A stretch of DNA of 64,000 nucleotides from Rhinopomastus cyanomelas (Eukaryota; Chordata; Aves; Bucerotiformes; Rhinopomastidae). The notes under the pieces are model-generated. The model saw only the letters and a program-made list of their open reading frames with translations. It was not told the DNA's origin and ran no database searches. The first letter of the stretch is position 1; each line of letters opens with the position of its first letter. Location: positions 310,001 to 374,000 of the forward strand of contig VXBP01005615.1 in assembly GCA_013400115.1 (NCBI GenBank), given 5' to 3'. Positions 1 to 12,990 of this stretch are shown in pieces. A program made the position numbers and the translations under genes.

Positions 1-2944
1 TTCAAATTTCAGGCTCCAGGTATGAAAAAAACCAAAACATGGGCTTGTGCTGACTTCCCCTCAACATAGCACCTCATGCAACTATAGCCACACATATGGC
101 AGAGATACTCATTCACTGCTTATGAACAGCACCACAGCCACAGTTAATTGTATTTTTAAAGGTTCTAGGAGTCAAGATTTTAATGGTTTGGTAACCATTG
201 GCTGGCTGGCTACAGATCTTCTTACTGGTGTGCTTACATGATTTGGACACAGTTCTCCTCTGGCTAGGTTTGTGCCCGAGTCGGTAGTGTTTTGCTCTGT
301 GTGACCTACTCCTGCCAACCATCCCAAGTAAAATGGCAGCGTGTTCTTCATAATGCCCTACAGAGTTTCAGCACAGTGGCTTTCTTGACAACAAGAAATA
401 CTTTCTAATTGCTAGGTCAACATTAAGACGTGTCTTGAAAGACTCAAATGTATGGACTTTGGAACAGGGTCAGCAATGTGCCATAGGGGAAGGATTTGAA
501 ACCAGAACTGGGGACACTCACACCTGTGACTTTACATGAGGACCACCTGATGATACCTGAATGATGGCAGAGAAGCTGGAAAAGCATGGAGGGAAGCACA
601 AGGACTAAGCCACTGGAAAATCATTGAGGGAGGAAACTGCAAATATCTACACAGCTACCATAAGCAGTGGGGTGAGCAAAGCACCTGCAACGTAGAGCAT
701 TCGTTTTCTGGAGAATGTGGAAAGGCTTGTAGAGCAGATATGGTGGTTCATTGGAAAATGGTGTGTTTCAGGCTCTCTGTACTCTGCTCTGCTAACAGCG
801 TGGTCAAAATGTCAAAGCAAGACATCTACATGTATCTACTTGTACCTAAGAGAGTGAAATCTTCCAAGAGGTTTGGAATTGCATCTCCAAGACAGAGCCT
901 ACACCTATAAATTTCATCAGATTAGGAATCAGGTCTACAGTTAGGAGAAAGGGTAAAAAACCCAGAAAGCTTGAAACTGTGAAAGGATATTTGAAAAGAT
1001 GCATGTCAGAGAAGAGAAATACATTGATCTGCCAGGAAAGGAAACAAGAGAGCATGGATGGACAGCCTGTTTGAAACCCTGAAAACTGTTCCAGTTCACG
1101 TTCAAGAAGCGTGAAGACCAGTGCACCAGCAGGGCAAGGGTACACGGTACATCTAAAGGCAAATATGATGCAGTCGCTCTGGGTAGTAGCTACATCAGGA
1201 AATTGACTGCAATTTTAGTTTATTTTATGAGAATATAATATAATAATAATGCTGTTGAAAGAGAGGCTTATGTATGTCAAGATTACTGGATTAAGACCTG
1301 ATGTTCTGTTTTATGGAGCTCTGCCCTCAGCCTCTGAGGCACAGGATAAGGGGCAGAGTGCAGCAGTACTGTCCCACAGAGCTCCAGCAGAAGCCGCGTG
1401 ATGTTCAGAGGGGCGCAGGGAGGAATCGGTGTCGTTGCAAAATGAAGCGACCTGAGAACATAAGTGAAATAACAATTCTACTGTGACTGAGGCAGTTTAT
1501 GAGGAACACAGCGGTGGTGATGAGCTGTGGGATAAGATCAGATGTGTTTTCTCATAGGCCTACTGAACAATAAGATCTGAGCCCTGTTTGGATGCAGCCC
1601 AAGGAGCCGAGCAGAAAAGATAGGAGCTGAAGGAACATTAGGAAATGAGTGATTGAAATAAAATCAGATATGTGTGCAAAATGCTTGCTGCAAGAGCATG
1701 GTGCTTTTAAGAAGCAGTCTGGAACCTGGGGTTTGGGAAGATGTAAATCGCAGTGGCTGGTCTATCCTAAAGACAAAAGGACTGTCACTTTGGAGAACGG
1801 CAGAACGAGAAATTGGGCCACTTTGGTACTGAATACGTGGCAAACTGGGACTCAAGTAGTTTTCACATACGTTCTGTTCAATTAAGTTTTCATAAAGCAA
1901 CTGGACTGTGATCATAATTTGCACTCTGATATTACTGCACCACACAAAGGATTCTTAAGATGCTACCCACCATCTTGGTGAGGTGACTGCCACAGCAGGG
2001 TCCCCTTTAAAACATTTGCAAAACCTTCCAAAAGTGCATTCAGGTGTAGGAAAGTCACAACGGTTACCTGCCTGTGGTACTCTATTTTCAATTGGCACTT
2101 TTCTTGTGTTCACCTGAACTTGATTCTGCTTCTGGATAATGTAGGGAAGCTCCTTAGTTGTAAGAAATTTCAGGTTTCTTAGGTTAGGATTCTGGAAAGA
2201 ATAGCTTACCTGTTGCACATTTGTCTAGTCCACAAGACTGTGAGGCATCTGTCAGATGAAAGGGCAGCTTTCCCACATAAATGTGTCACTTTCTACCAGC
2301 AGCTCACAAAGGAGTTTTCCTTTTCCAGTTCAGAATTTCTACCAAGTGAGCTCACTAGAAACATTCCAGCAACCCATAATGGTCTGGGGGAGAGTGGGGT
2401 TGTAAAAATCTCTGGTGTGGACATCTTCCTTAGACAAAACCTGCAGAAGGGTACAGCTCATCACAAAGAGATGTGTGATCCTTCTGCACACCCCAAATTT
2501 TGGCTCTTATGTTAATATTTAATTATTTCAGGTAATTAGACACTCCTTATGGCTCTGCTTTGTATAATGTTGCCATTGTATTCACTACTTTTGATCTGTG
2601 AGTGATGGCAGGAATGAACAGTAGTTCCCATTGTTCTGTGGTCTCCTCAGATCACATGAACTAATTCAGCTCAGGCTGCACTAGGTTTGGATGCTTTTCC
2701 AAATTACATAAAGGGACTGTAGTATACTGAATTGGTGATTTGCAACATGACAATTAATCTAGTGTGATTTAATGCTGAATTTGCTAGAAGACACTGGATT
2801 GCTCCAGGAATTATTTATGAGGTAAAGCATGGATTCCAGCTCCTGACCAAATTTGACTCCCTTCTTCAGAAGGGTTTTATTCAATATCCTTACCATTAAC
2901 ATATATAGTACAAGTTTCCTCTTACACAAATATCAAGAAACTTA
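1..2944. other. Intergenic sequence, no gene recognised
   Basis: No open frame here has coding character or flanking splice signals that fit a gene; the frames are short and overlap on both strands. No CR1 tail or LTR was recognised. It lies well downstream of the 3' end of the minus-strand gene. Confidence 0.6.
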
Positions 2945-3640
2945 GAATAGAATCATAGAATCATAAAATCATTAGGGACTGGAAAGGACCTCAAGAGATC
3001 ATCTAGTCCAATCCCCCTGCCACAGCAGGATCACTTAGACCAAGTAATGCAGTCAGTCAGGGTTAGAAGGGACCACAGGATTGTCCAGTTCCAACTACCC
3101 TACCATGGGCAGGGACACCCCACCCTACATCAGGCTGGCCAGAGCCCCATCCAGCCTGGCCTTAAACACCTCCAAAGATGGGGCCTCCACCACCTCCCTG
3201 GGCAACCCATTCCAGGCTCTCACCACTCTCACAGTGAAGAACTTTCTCCTCACATCCAGTCTAAATCTACACATCTCCAGACTTTGCTCCATTCCCCCTA
3301 GTCCTGTCGCTGCCTGATGTCCTAAAAAGCCCCTCCCCAGCCTTTTTTGTAGAATCATAGAATCATAAGGGATTGGAAGGGACCTTGAAAGATCATCTAG
3401 TCCAATCCCCCTGCCAGAGCAGGCTCACCTGACTGGAGAAGCCATGGAATCAGGGTCACTTTTTTTTGTAGGCCCCCTTCAGATACTGGAAGGCCACAAG
3501 AAGGTCACCTTGGAGCCTCCTCTTCTCCAGACTGAACAGCCCCAACTCCCTGAGTCTGGCATCATAGGAGAGGTGCTCCAGGTCTCTGATCATCCTCATG
3601 GCCCCCCTCTGCACTTGCTTATGGGAAAAGATGCTAACTG
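2945..3640 (-). mobile_element. CR1 LINE, chimeric 3' end, interrupted by a younger CR1
   Basis: On the minus strand this reads as CR1 coding/3' sequence (3640-3472 and 3351-3047) ending in a GACTGACTG-type terminus. It is followed directly by a second CR1 3' end (3046-2945) carrying the gactagatgatc block and ATTCTATG repeats. The body is split at 3353-3461 by another CR1 tail. The junction at about 3045 recurs at another locus (about 31190), so the two-tailed form was probably mobilised as a unit. It is 5' truncated with no intact frame. Confidence 0.85.
3353..3461 (-). mobile_element. Short CR1 3' tail inserted inside another CR1
   Basis: The insert is a 109-bp 5'-truncated CR1 end starting with the aatcatag repeat and the gattggaaggg block. 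It is flanked by two copies of ttttttgtag (3343-3352 and 3462-3471). Removing it and one copy restores a continuous CR1 body, which identifies it as a later insertion. Confidence 0.8.
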
Positions 3641-5869
3641 GGATGTATAAGGGTAGAAGAGTTTGTTCCAAAGATTTCTTGGGGTCTCCTTTTTAATCAT
3701 GTAAATGCATAGTGGATATTTGGTACACAGAACGCTCGGAAAGGCTTGAACTTGCCCTCAAACACTGAACAAGAACCCCTTGGTCTGCTCTCTGCCTGTG
3801 AAAACTGATCACAGAAATTAAAAATCAAAGAACGAAGAAGCAGGAGATCTACCTGTTTCCCAGGTTCTCAACCCCACTACATGTTCTTGTAGTAACCCAA
3901 GTTCTCCAGTCCACGTCAGAAAGTTTCTAAGCTAATATATGGATATATGGATATTTGCCCTTTTCCTGCTTTTGTGCCACATCTTTCCATGATGCCATTC
4001 ATATGTGCAGCAGCTTAAAGCGGGTAACTTGATGCTTAACTTCTGTTTTCCATAACTTTAGATTAAGAGAAGTAACTTTGCTGAAGTCTAACACACAAAT
4101 GTTGATGCTAATGGTTGCTTTTGAAGTAGTTTTGTGTTTGTTCTAAATGACCAGATACTATCTGTTCCAAAAGGTGGCTTTGAACACTCAGAGTAGAGAA
4201 AGAGCCTTTTTTCAATGGATTGCAGGAGACTTGCAAAACCAGGAATGAAACAAAACGAACATTGACTGTGTTTCATTATCAGACCATGAGTCAGTCAGGA
4301 CAAGCTCAGCTTCATGCTAGGGTGCCACTAAAGGCATCAAAAATCAGGGCTAGAAAGGCTTCCTGTGATGTCCTTTAAGGAATTCTTTGGTCCAAAGGCA
4401 AATTCGGTGACACTTGTATGTCTTGTGAGATATGTTGTGAAATATGTACCTGAAGGCCTGCAGTGAGCACACACCTCTCCTGTTCCAGCTTTTCATGCTG
4501 GGGTAGAGAGCATTTACCTAACTTCCACTTGCTTCTCCTCTGCTGTTTGAGTTCTCTCACACAGAAGAGATGGGAGGAAACAAATCCCTTTGTCTTTGCA
4601 GCAGCATTTGACAGACATGAAACTACTCACTTGCAGTGGAAAATCACAAGCTGTTAAAAAGGCTTAACACAAAAAGTGTATTTCAAGTACACCAAAGTGT
4701 TTTTAAAAGCCCAGTGTTCTACAGAATACCCCGACCGCTGAGAAAACAGCACCACTTATGCGAGGGAAGCACGTTTATGCTCTGCTTTTTCTCTGTCTAA
4801 CGACTCCTGGCTCTCAATCTCATGGAGTCCATGTGCTGTCGCCAGGTGCTGGCACGCAGGGGTAGAAGCACTTGTTCCTCATCATCGCTATCTCGGCTCT
4901 GTTATTAACTTTTCAACACGTAACCAAGATCGTTCTAAAAAGGGAGGAGCAGTGTCTGAGGGGGCTGCTGTGTTCTAGCCCAGTTTTCATCTCTGCATTC
5001 CCCGCAGGAACCCCACTCACCATCTTTATTGGTAGCAAAGAAAACTTAGCACGCACAAATACTTATCTCCTTTTAAAGCTCTGGTGTAGGGCTCTCTTCT
5101 CCGTCTCACGTGCAGACCATAAAACTTAGAAGATTAATTTCTTGGTATGTTCTTGGATATGAACTTTTTATTGTGGCAAAGAAGTTCTGACTTCTTAGCA
5201 AAAATGCCATGTTGTGTTCTTGTAATTCCAGGGTGCAGGGGGGAAGAAAGCAGCCCCTCCTGCTTCCTGGAATTAACGTTTCATTGAATACACAGCAGCT
5301 TCCTACTCTTCACATTTCCGAGAAGTTCCATTTGCTTTTGCTCACTGCAGCACAGAATCTTGTACTTGAGTGTTCCTGGTGTTTATGCTTTACAAAGTCA
5401 TCATTTCCTCAGGCACATGCCCTTCTCTCCTGCTTGTCTCATTGCCAGTCCTGGAGAACTGCTGAAAATTAATTACCAAATTATTCCTTCTTTGGATACC
5501 AAACAGCCTCATAAAGGAAGTTTCAGGAAGAATGAAATTAAACAGTCCTAAGACCATCACACTTACAGTCTCTGGAATTTTTTTCCCATTCATTGTGGAA
5601 ACTAAGAGGTAACTAAAAGGATCCATCTTATCTACATTTAAACCAGTCAGCTTGGCCACCTGAGCCTGGATGACAGCTAATTATCACTAGCAGAACTACA
5701 GACTCAGCAAATGGCATAGCTTCTCTGATAGCTTAAGAACAAACACCATCCCAATAGTTAGCCCGGAGATTAACAAGTGCCTGGCTTAGCACACCTGGCC
5801 CATGAAAGCCCTTATTACAGGAATAATCTACAGTTATGTGTGGAATAATTCGGGTTCAGCTGCTCCTGG
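3641..5869. other. Intergenic sequence, no gene or repeat recognised
   Basis: I see no coding exon, CR1 tail or RNA gene here. The open frames are short, with no recognisable protein motif. Confidence 0.55.
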
Positions 5870-6500
5870 AAGCCTCTGCCAGACTGACCCCCTGTCATCT
5901 AGACCACACTGCCTCATTTTGGCTGCGAGGATGCTGTGGGAGACTGTGTCAAATGTGACTACTCAAGTCAAGGTAGACCACATCCACCGCTCTGCCAACA
6001 TCCATCCACCTGGTTATGCCTTCATAAAAGACTATCAGGTTGGTCAAGCACAACTTTCCCTTTGTGAAGCCATGCTGACTGTCCCTAATGACCTTCTTGT
6101 CCTTGATGTGCCTGGAGACAGCCTCTAGAACAAATTGTTCCATCACCTTTCCTGGGATGGAGATGAGGCTGACAGGTCTATAGTTACCTGGGTCCTCCTT
6201 CTTACTCTTTTTGAAGATTGGAGTGACATTTGCTATCCTCCGGTCCCTAGCCACCTCTCCTGATCCCCATGGCTTTGAAAAGATGATGGCGAGTGGCCTA
6301 GCAATGACTTCCACAGTCTTCCTTAGTACACGTGGGTGCATCCCATCTGGGCCCATGGATTTGTGTACGTCCAGTTTGCTCAACCTATCCCTAACCCGGC
6401 CCTCATCAACCAAGGCAGGCTCATCTCTTGCCTTGATTTCCTCTGGAGCCTCAGCAGTCTGGGGCTTGATATCAATTAGTTCTGTCCCTGACATTTCAAA
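5870..6500 (-). mobile_element. CR1 LINE reverse-transcriptase fragment
   Basis: A minus-strand open frame (6494 down to 5949, 181 codons) reads as the first half of a non-LTR reverse transcriptase. Visible blocks are GPDGMHPRVL, a VTPIFKK-type strand, the NYRPVSL motif and AVDVVYLDLS. After a frame break near 5949 it continues with DTVSHSILAAKMRQCGLDD and then stops matching. Both the CR1 3' end and the ORF2 N-terminus are missing, so it is a dead internal fragment and not a host gene. Confidence 0.85.
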
Positions 6501-7175
6501 GGAAACATTGATTTACTCCAAACTCTAGTCCTCCAGATTGTGTGTCTATAAAAGTCAGAACCTTCAGATAGTTGAGCTGCCTGGGAAGCTGTGGTGGTAC
6601 AAATACGACATGAACAGTGAGGCTGGCAGTGGGTGGGAGCCAGCCAGAGAGCCTATCATTAGAGGGTTAGCTGAGACATTTATGTATCAAGGACATTGGA
6701 AAGGAGGTTAGAGAAGTGGCAGCTCTGAATATAAGCCAGAATCTCTGAATAACTGATCATTTTGCCAGTAAGAATTTAAATATAACTTGGCAAACACTGG
6801 GACTGGCAGTTACGGGCAAAGGTCTGTGCGGCAGTGACTCAAGCCAAATCAGACAAAGTGAACTCTACAGTTAGTGAAAGGCTCATCCTCTGACAATATG
6901 AAACCCTGGGAGGCTGAGCCATGTGCTGAAACAGTATAAAAACCATCTCAGCAGTTTTGGCCTCACAGTCCAGAAGTTTTTCGTTCAACCTCAATACACA
7001 CTCTCCTGTGTCTGAAAACAGAAGATGGTGCCTTGCTGCTGGGATCAAACACCAGTTGCCTGGCCGTGCTGTGCAAGAGGTGCAATTCTGCATCTCCTGC
7101 TGGAACCATACAAGATGCACTGGACGAACAAGAGAAACGCAAACCAGAGAAACTTCAACATCACGTGTGTGACTT
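6501..7175. other. Unassigned intergenic sequence
   Basis: Nothing recognisable between two CR1 fragments. The overlapping open frames on both strands at 6839-7287 look like chance. Confidence 0.5.
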
Positions 7176-7266
7176 GTTCTAGGTGATGCTGCTGTGGCAG
7201 GAGGGCTGGACTAGATGATCTTTTGAGGTCCCTTCCAGTCCCTAATGTGCTGCGAATCTGTGAATC
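7176..7266 (+). mobile_element. CR1 3' tail
   Basis: Plus-strand CR1 terminus with the ctaggtgatgctgctgtggc block, ggactagatgatc and a degenerate AATCTGTG tail. It is about 90 bp and severely 5' truncated. Confidence 0.85.
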
Positions 7267-7410
7267 TCTGGTCTGTCCACATTTCACAAGAAGGGGAATC
7301 CCATTTCTTCCATTTCACCTTACTCAAGCAGACCTAGTTCCACCTGTCACAATTGCCAAATAACCCAGCAGAGCTCGTACTTCCAGTTGTTCTCTCACAT
7401 AGAGGGCAAC

Positions 7411-7825
7411 TATAGAATCATAGAATCATTATGGACTGGAAGGGACCTCGAAAGATCATCTAGTCTAATCCCCCTGCAACAGCAGGATCACCTAGACCAA
7501 GTTGCACAGGAACACATCCAGGTGGGCCTTGAACATCTCCAGTGAAAGAGACTCTACAGCCACCCTGGGCAGCCTGTTCCAGTGCTCCGTCACCCTCACC
7601 GTGAAGAAGTTCCTTCTCAGGTTGATGTGGAACCTCTTATGTTCCAGCTTACACCCATTGCCCCTTGTTCTATCACTAGATGACACTGAAAATAGCCCAG
7701 CTCCAATCTTCCTGACACCCACCCCTGAAATATTTGTAGACATTAATGAGGTCACCCCTCAGTCTTCTCTTCTCCGAGCTAAAGAGACCCAGCTCCCTCA
7801 GCCTCTCTTCATAAGGGTATTTGTG
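7411..7825 (-). mobile_element. CR1 LINE 3' fragment
   Basis: On the minus strand this begins in ORF2 C-terminal coding sequence (an ELGLF-type block near 7790, then a GNGCKLEHKRF and NFFTVRVTEHWNRLP block). It ends with the gactagatgatc element and ATTCTATG repeats at 7411-7430. The frame has small lesions. It is a typical 5'-truncated copy. Confidence 0.9.
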
Positions 7826-9230
7826 CTCTGCACCAACAGTCCTGCTCAGCAACACACATCAGGCCAACGCTGAGCGACAGAGAAAATGATCCAGCACACT
7901 GGAAAAGCCTTTGGCACCTCTGAGTTTTTTTTTCCTTTGAACACAAGCAGAGTCCATTTTCCATGGACTGATTTATTCTTTGTGCTCCCCACTGAGTCTG
8001 CTCTAAAGAAAGTTCACAGGGTATTAGGAGTGTTTGGGAAATGGGAAATAGGTCTTGCAGAGTGGAAGAGCAGTAGAATGAGTTCTTTGGTTTATATCAA
8101 ATTGTATCTTTCAGAGAAAATTCTGAACTGCTTTGAATTTTTTGAAGTCCTGACTAGCGCTGAGAGATATGTCTTCATTCTTTTCATCTACTGTGGCCTA
8201 AAGCAAATTTAAATATTAAGGCCACCTAGGGACAAAGCAGGGATTTCCACTGGTTTTTCTGCCCTTCTCATCCCAACTTCATGACTATTCTAAAACGTGA
8301 TAGAAGCAGTTGTCCCACTTTCATCCTGACTGGCACAGAACAGGTATTCTCTGGGTTTCCAGCAATCAGCTCTATAAAGGACCATCACGAAGACCTACCT
8401 TCTGCTTTCACTCTACTGAACTGCATGTGTTGCTATAAGCTTGATAGAAGACAGTTAAGATCCAGAGGCAGCAGAGTGCATTTTTAATCACAATTTCAGC
8501 AGAAAGCACTTGGGTCACTTCCTCCCTTCTGAGTCCTCTCTCTGCCTGGCTACCCACCACCAAGACAAGCCCTCCTGCAGGAAGAGGTGTTGAAGGAAGA
8601 AGGGGCCACATCAATGTGACTGGAATCTAAATGTCTACTGCTCCACTGAAAGGCTTCTCACCTGGCACAGATGACTGAATTTATTAAATGAAAGAGGAAA
8701 AAACACCCTGTTCAACACACTGTTCTGTTACCGCGGACAGAAGAGATACACTGATTATTTCTCACACTAGAAATAAAAAGGGGAGCTATGATTGAGTAGG
8801 AAAACTGTGTTTTGTTACAGGATTAAAAGATATTCTCCTCATTACTGTTGTTTGATGTCCATTGAGATAATGTAGTTCAGTCTTACGAAAAAGTTTCATG
8901 TATTAACACTTTCCCTCAAAGTCATGGGAACTAATCTAGCAGTCAAAGCCCCTACCTGTTCTACCTCTATCAGGCCCACAAACGTCCTTTAAAACGGGCA
9001 CACGGTTATAGTCATTTCCCTGTGCTTCCCAAGCTACCAATTTTCCAGGATGCGCTGTCAAAATTCCAAACACCTCCTCAGCTTCATATACACAAGCTTT
9101 GCACATCGTCCTGTTTGGAAGAGCATCTAGCTATTGCTCAACAATTAACCAAGCCTCACCTTGCCTGGAATGCAAGTCACACTGGTCAGGGTCAGACATT
9201 CCTTCTGTCTCAATCTGGCTGATACCTCTC
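7826..9230. other. Intergenic sequence, nothing recognised
   Basis: AT-rich unique-looking sequence without a CR1 tail, coding exon or RNA gene that I can support. The longest frame (7886-8212, plus) has no recognisable domain. Confidence 0.5.
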
Positions 9231-9330
9231 CGTTATCCTCTGCGCTGATGCGCCGCCCTTAGTGAACGCAGCAGCGACGTCCGTTGGCAATCACGCCATG
9301 CATCGGTTTGATTAGACCGACTGTACGGCT
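9231..9330. other. CpG-dense island, possible regulatory element
   Basis: Twelve CpG dinucleotides fall in about 97 bp (9231-9327), in flanks where CpGs are rare. There is no open frame of note, no splice-site pair and no match to a repeat I know. Homeodomain-type AT-rich sites (TCATTAATTAAGTG near 9411) follow it. It could be a short unmethylated regulatory element, an exapted repeat or a non-coding exon. Confidence 0.35.
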
Positions 9331-9972
9331 GGCTGATGACAAAGCCCATTGATTACACATGGTCTGCTTCTCATTTCCAGTCAAGCTTTCTGTCTTGAGA
9401 CATGAATAGTGTCATTAATTAAGTGAACTAAATACGTTGACAAGCATTCAAGCTAGTCCAGTTCTGGCATAATAGTCCCAGTGTTATGGATTCATTCTCT
9501 GTAGTCGATGAAAATTTGGTTATTCATTTAAATGAAAGCAGAATCAAAACCTATTGGTGTTCCTTTTATTTGATTATGCTCCCGGAACATATCCAGTGCA
9601 ATTTCCTCCTACTTTTAGAGGCTGTTATGGTTTACAAGGAAAGACAGTTATTTACTGCAGATGTTAAAATCCCACCTGCCCTGATAAAGAAATCTAAATG
9701 ACAACAAAACATGGCCAGCCCAATCCCAGAGCTTTGGAAAAAGGAGGCAAGTCAAAACAGTAAAAATTTACATAGAATCTCTACAAGAGATGTCTTTGTT
9801 TAATAACGTTAACAGCTGTGCTAAATGCTTGGAAAAACTGAAGCCAAATCTGTAGGACATTTCATGACTGTGTTGATGATGCCCAGTACTTGTCTTATCC
9901 TGAGAAGGCAACTCCTTCTCAGTTACCAGCATCTTTTTTCTTACAGCCCCCCACTTCACCCTGAAATGTTCT

Positions 9973-10012
9973 GGAGATGCATTTGCAAGTGTGGAGATGC
10001 ATTTGCAAGTCT
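9973..10012 (+). repeat. 20-bp tandem duplication
   Basis: Two adjacent copies of a 20-bp unit starting ggagatgcatttgcaag (9973-9992 and 9993-10012) differ only at the final bases. It looks like a recent local duplication. Confidence 0.9.
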
Positions 10013-10382
10013 TACCTGCTACAAGATTAAAATCAATGTAACTGGAAAAAGGAATTTTCACCCCCAACAGCACTCTAATGCAGAAATGGCAGATGTTTTG
10101 GACCCTTTATAGGGCTACATTGGCACCACAGGGCCAGAAATGGGTTTTCATGCCAGTGTCTCTCCCAGCCTTCACAAACTACAGCTGCCCAAAGCCAGGG
10201 ACTGCTGCTTAGGATGGCTGCAGTCTTCCTCTGGTTATAAAGATACACTTCAATCGTCACCCATGCACCTAGACTGCACGTGGTTCTCAGAGAAGATTCT
10301 TATTACAAACATCTGTTTCTAGCAGTTTAATTTCTGTTCTGCAGCAGAATTCCTAGGGCAGCCATACCGATAGGGTTAAAGA

Positions 10383-10410
10383 CCCAGCCCCCCCACCCCA
10401 CCTCACCCCC
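10383..10410 (-). other. G-quadruplex-type motif downstream of poly(A) signal
   Basis: The minus strand carries four G runs (5, 4, 7 and 3 Gs) with loops of at most 6 nt, which fits the G3+N1-7 quadruplex pattern. It lies 50-80 nt beyond the AATAAA at 10465-10460, where G-rich downstream elements are known to help cleavage and polyadenylation. Confidence 0.6.
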
Positions 10411-10459
10411 AGCTTCTTTCTTGCTTACAGAGATCTGCAGAGGCTGTGTTATGAATGGC

Positions 10460-10465
10460 TTTATT
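10460..10465 (-). promoter_or_regulatory. Candidate distal poly(A) signal AATAAA
   Basis: A canonical hexamer on the minus strand with the G-rich quadruplex-type run at 10410-10383 just downstream. This is the best-supported 3' end signal in the region for the INPP4-like gene. Confidence 0.5.
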
Positions 10466-12990
10466 TGTAATACATTGTCTTACCATTCCAGTCTTTAATA
10501 TGTAGACTAAAAAAATAAACCACAGCTCTACAAGTACACAGTATTAGTTCAACCCACGGCCAATACAGCAACTGATTCCAAGTCTGATACAGAGGTGGTT
10601 TACGAACAGGGCAGTAACTCAAATCCATGTTTCAGGGACGCCGAGCATTAGATTCTAGACATTACTTGTAACAAACTCAAACAGAACAAACTAAGCAAAC
10701 AGAGCTGCTAGTCTGACTGTTTTCAAACAGAAGAAACTCTGAGAGAAACTGTTTCGTATTTACACACAAGGTTTCAAAGCAGGAATGCTCTCCCATGCTT
10801 AATGAGACACTGCAAACAATATATTCTTCATTTGAAAAACGTGTGCAATACTCAGTGAGGAAATTAAGGCCATTTTGAGAGTGTAGCACAAGCATAACCA
10901 AATACTTACACTATATACAGTCTGCTAAGAAGTTAATAACGCTGCTTAGTCTTTTAAATGCAGTGCATGGTACAGGCAGGTCACTCCCCACCACGGATGA
11001 TATTGTGGACATTCCCACCAAAGTCCACATCTAAGGACTTGGAGGAATGTTCAAACTACTTTGAACTCTCTATTGGACTTTCAAACTGAAGCAGAAGGTA
11101 TTTCTAGTAGTTTCACTCCAGCCATATGGGATTCCTAGCATGGAGAAGTTGTTTCTGGAGAAGAACATAAGAAATGACCACCTGGCCCCTGGACAATCGG
11201 AAATGTCTGGCTGGTGATAACATCTGCATGACTGCGCATGCTGCGTGTTCACCTACACACACATAACAAGAAGCACACGTCTTCCTGCAGGAAAAGGGAA
11301 GCATTCCTCATAATACATTTTCTTTAGGAAAACTCGATTGATATGTACAGTATATAAAAAACCTACACAATTGTCAGCGTACAAAAATATGAGTTCAGTA
11401 TCTTCTTATACTTCAAAACCTAAGGATGAAAACTCCAGGTATCCTGAGACAGATATGTCCTGTGCATCTAATTTATCAACGCCAGTGCACTGCCAGAGCA
11501 CAAGCAGAGCAGCACTACCTGCTGTTATCAACAAGCACAGATAAAATACGTAAGGCAATGCTTTAGCTTGAGAGGCTCTCCTCTTTTCATGATGTTAAAT
11601 AAAAATGGTGCAAAATATGCATAAAATGCTAGCAGATGTATCCAAGGAGTAGCTGTGACGAGTACAGAACAGCACATGACATGTCCATCGCATTCAGGCA
11701 CTTGCCTTGTACAGGTACACACACGCAGCCACAGCCCTGACTGTGAATTCATAACAAAAATTACTCTTGTTTGCTTGTGAATTTCTCTGGGAAAAACAGA
11801 TCAATAAAACTGGTTCATTTTTTTTTTCCATTAGGGGACTCTAACGAAGGAAATTAAGTATGATTGCTATAAATCCCTGTCAGCCTAGGTCTAATTGTTT
11901 TGGCTCTAAACCAGCCAAAGAGCAGTTCTGGCCATGATGGACTGCATTACAACAAAAACTGGACAAACAAAACCCTGAAAACTGGACACATTTGCTAAAA
12001 CCAAGGAAAAACTATCTGAAAGCCACTAAAGACTGCAGCCCTTTCAGTTAACATGAAACTGGTTGGTTGGTTCAGCTGACAGCAGGAATATTTCGTTTAA
12101 TCCCCAACCACACAAACATCTGACATGGAGAAACTGGAATATACACGTGTTTGTGTTCATTGACAGTCTGCAGCAACGATAAGCACTCTGGAATGCTTCA
12201 TCTGAAGAATCAGACTGATTCAATACTCATGTCACAGACCAAAGACAGTTTAGCATCCTGATACTCATAGATGACTGTGACAAAGACAGGCCTCAGCATC
12301 ACCAGCGCTCGTCAAAAAATTAACATGTGAGTTTTCTCCAAGCGTGAATGCTACAGCAACTGAGCTGTTCCTGGGCCCCTAACCCTCCCTTCCCTGCTGC
12401 TCCGTCCCCTACACACCACCATAGGACCATGGCACTCAGAATCTGGCAACGCACATCTCTAGGTCCTTGAATTATTCCCAGAAGACTTACGTTTGTCTTG
12501 GATTAGAAAGCAAAACTTGCACAACAGGATGCTCTCCCTAAGCCAGTACAGTCAGAGAAACGAGCAGCACAAATCTGTTGCTGCAGAAGCAAAGATTTAA
12601 CCAGCTATGGTAGTTACAGCTCTTGTAAATCATGACTCTTGGCCATCTCTTCTTGTCATCCAAGTCTAAAACTTTATGAGAGGATAAATATACTGTGGCG
12701 AGAATGGAGTTCTCTTTTTTTCACTCCGCACGTGCGCCTCACCCAAGGAACAAATGCATCCTCTCTGCTACCAAACAAGGTAAGCAGCTCTAGGAATGAA
12801 TAATGTGCCATTTAAAAATGGGCTTCTGAAGGGTCCATCTGATGTTGTAAGAAGTCAGACATGTTAGCACGTGCAGGGTGCTCTGAAAACAGAGGGACGA
12901 GAATCGCACTCTGAAAGCTGAAGAGCCAAGTGAACATTGGCTTTGGGAGGAAATTTTGAGAAACTAGGGACTTTCTGTGGACAGTCAAGG

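Noticed and set aside
5949..6494. 181-codon reverse-transcriptase-like frame as a possible host gene
   Set aside because: It is an internal CR1 ORF2 fragment with a frame break at its end and no initiation or termination context.
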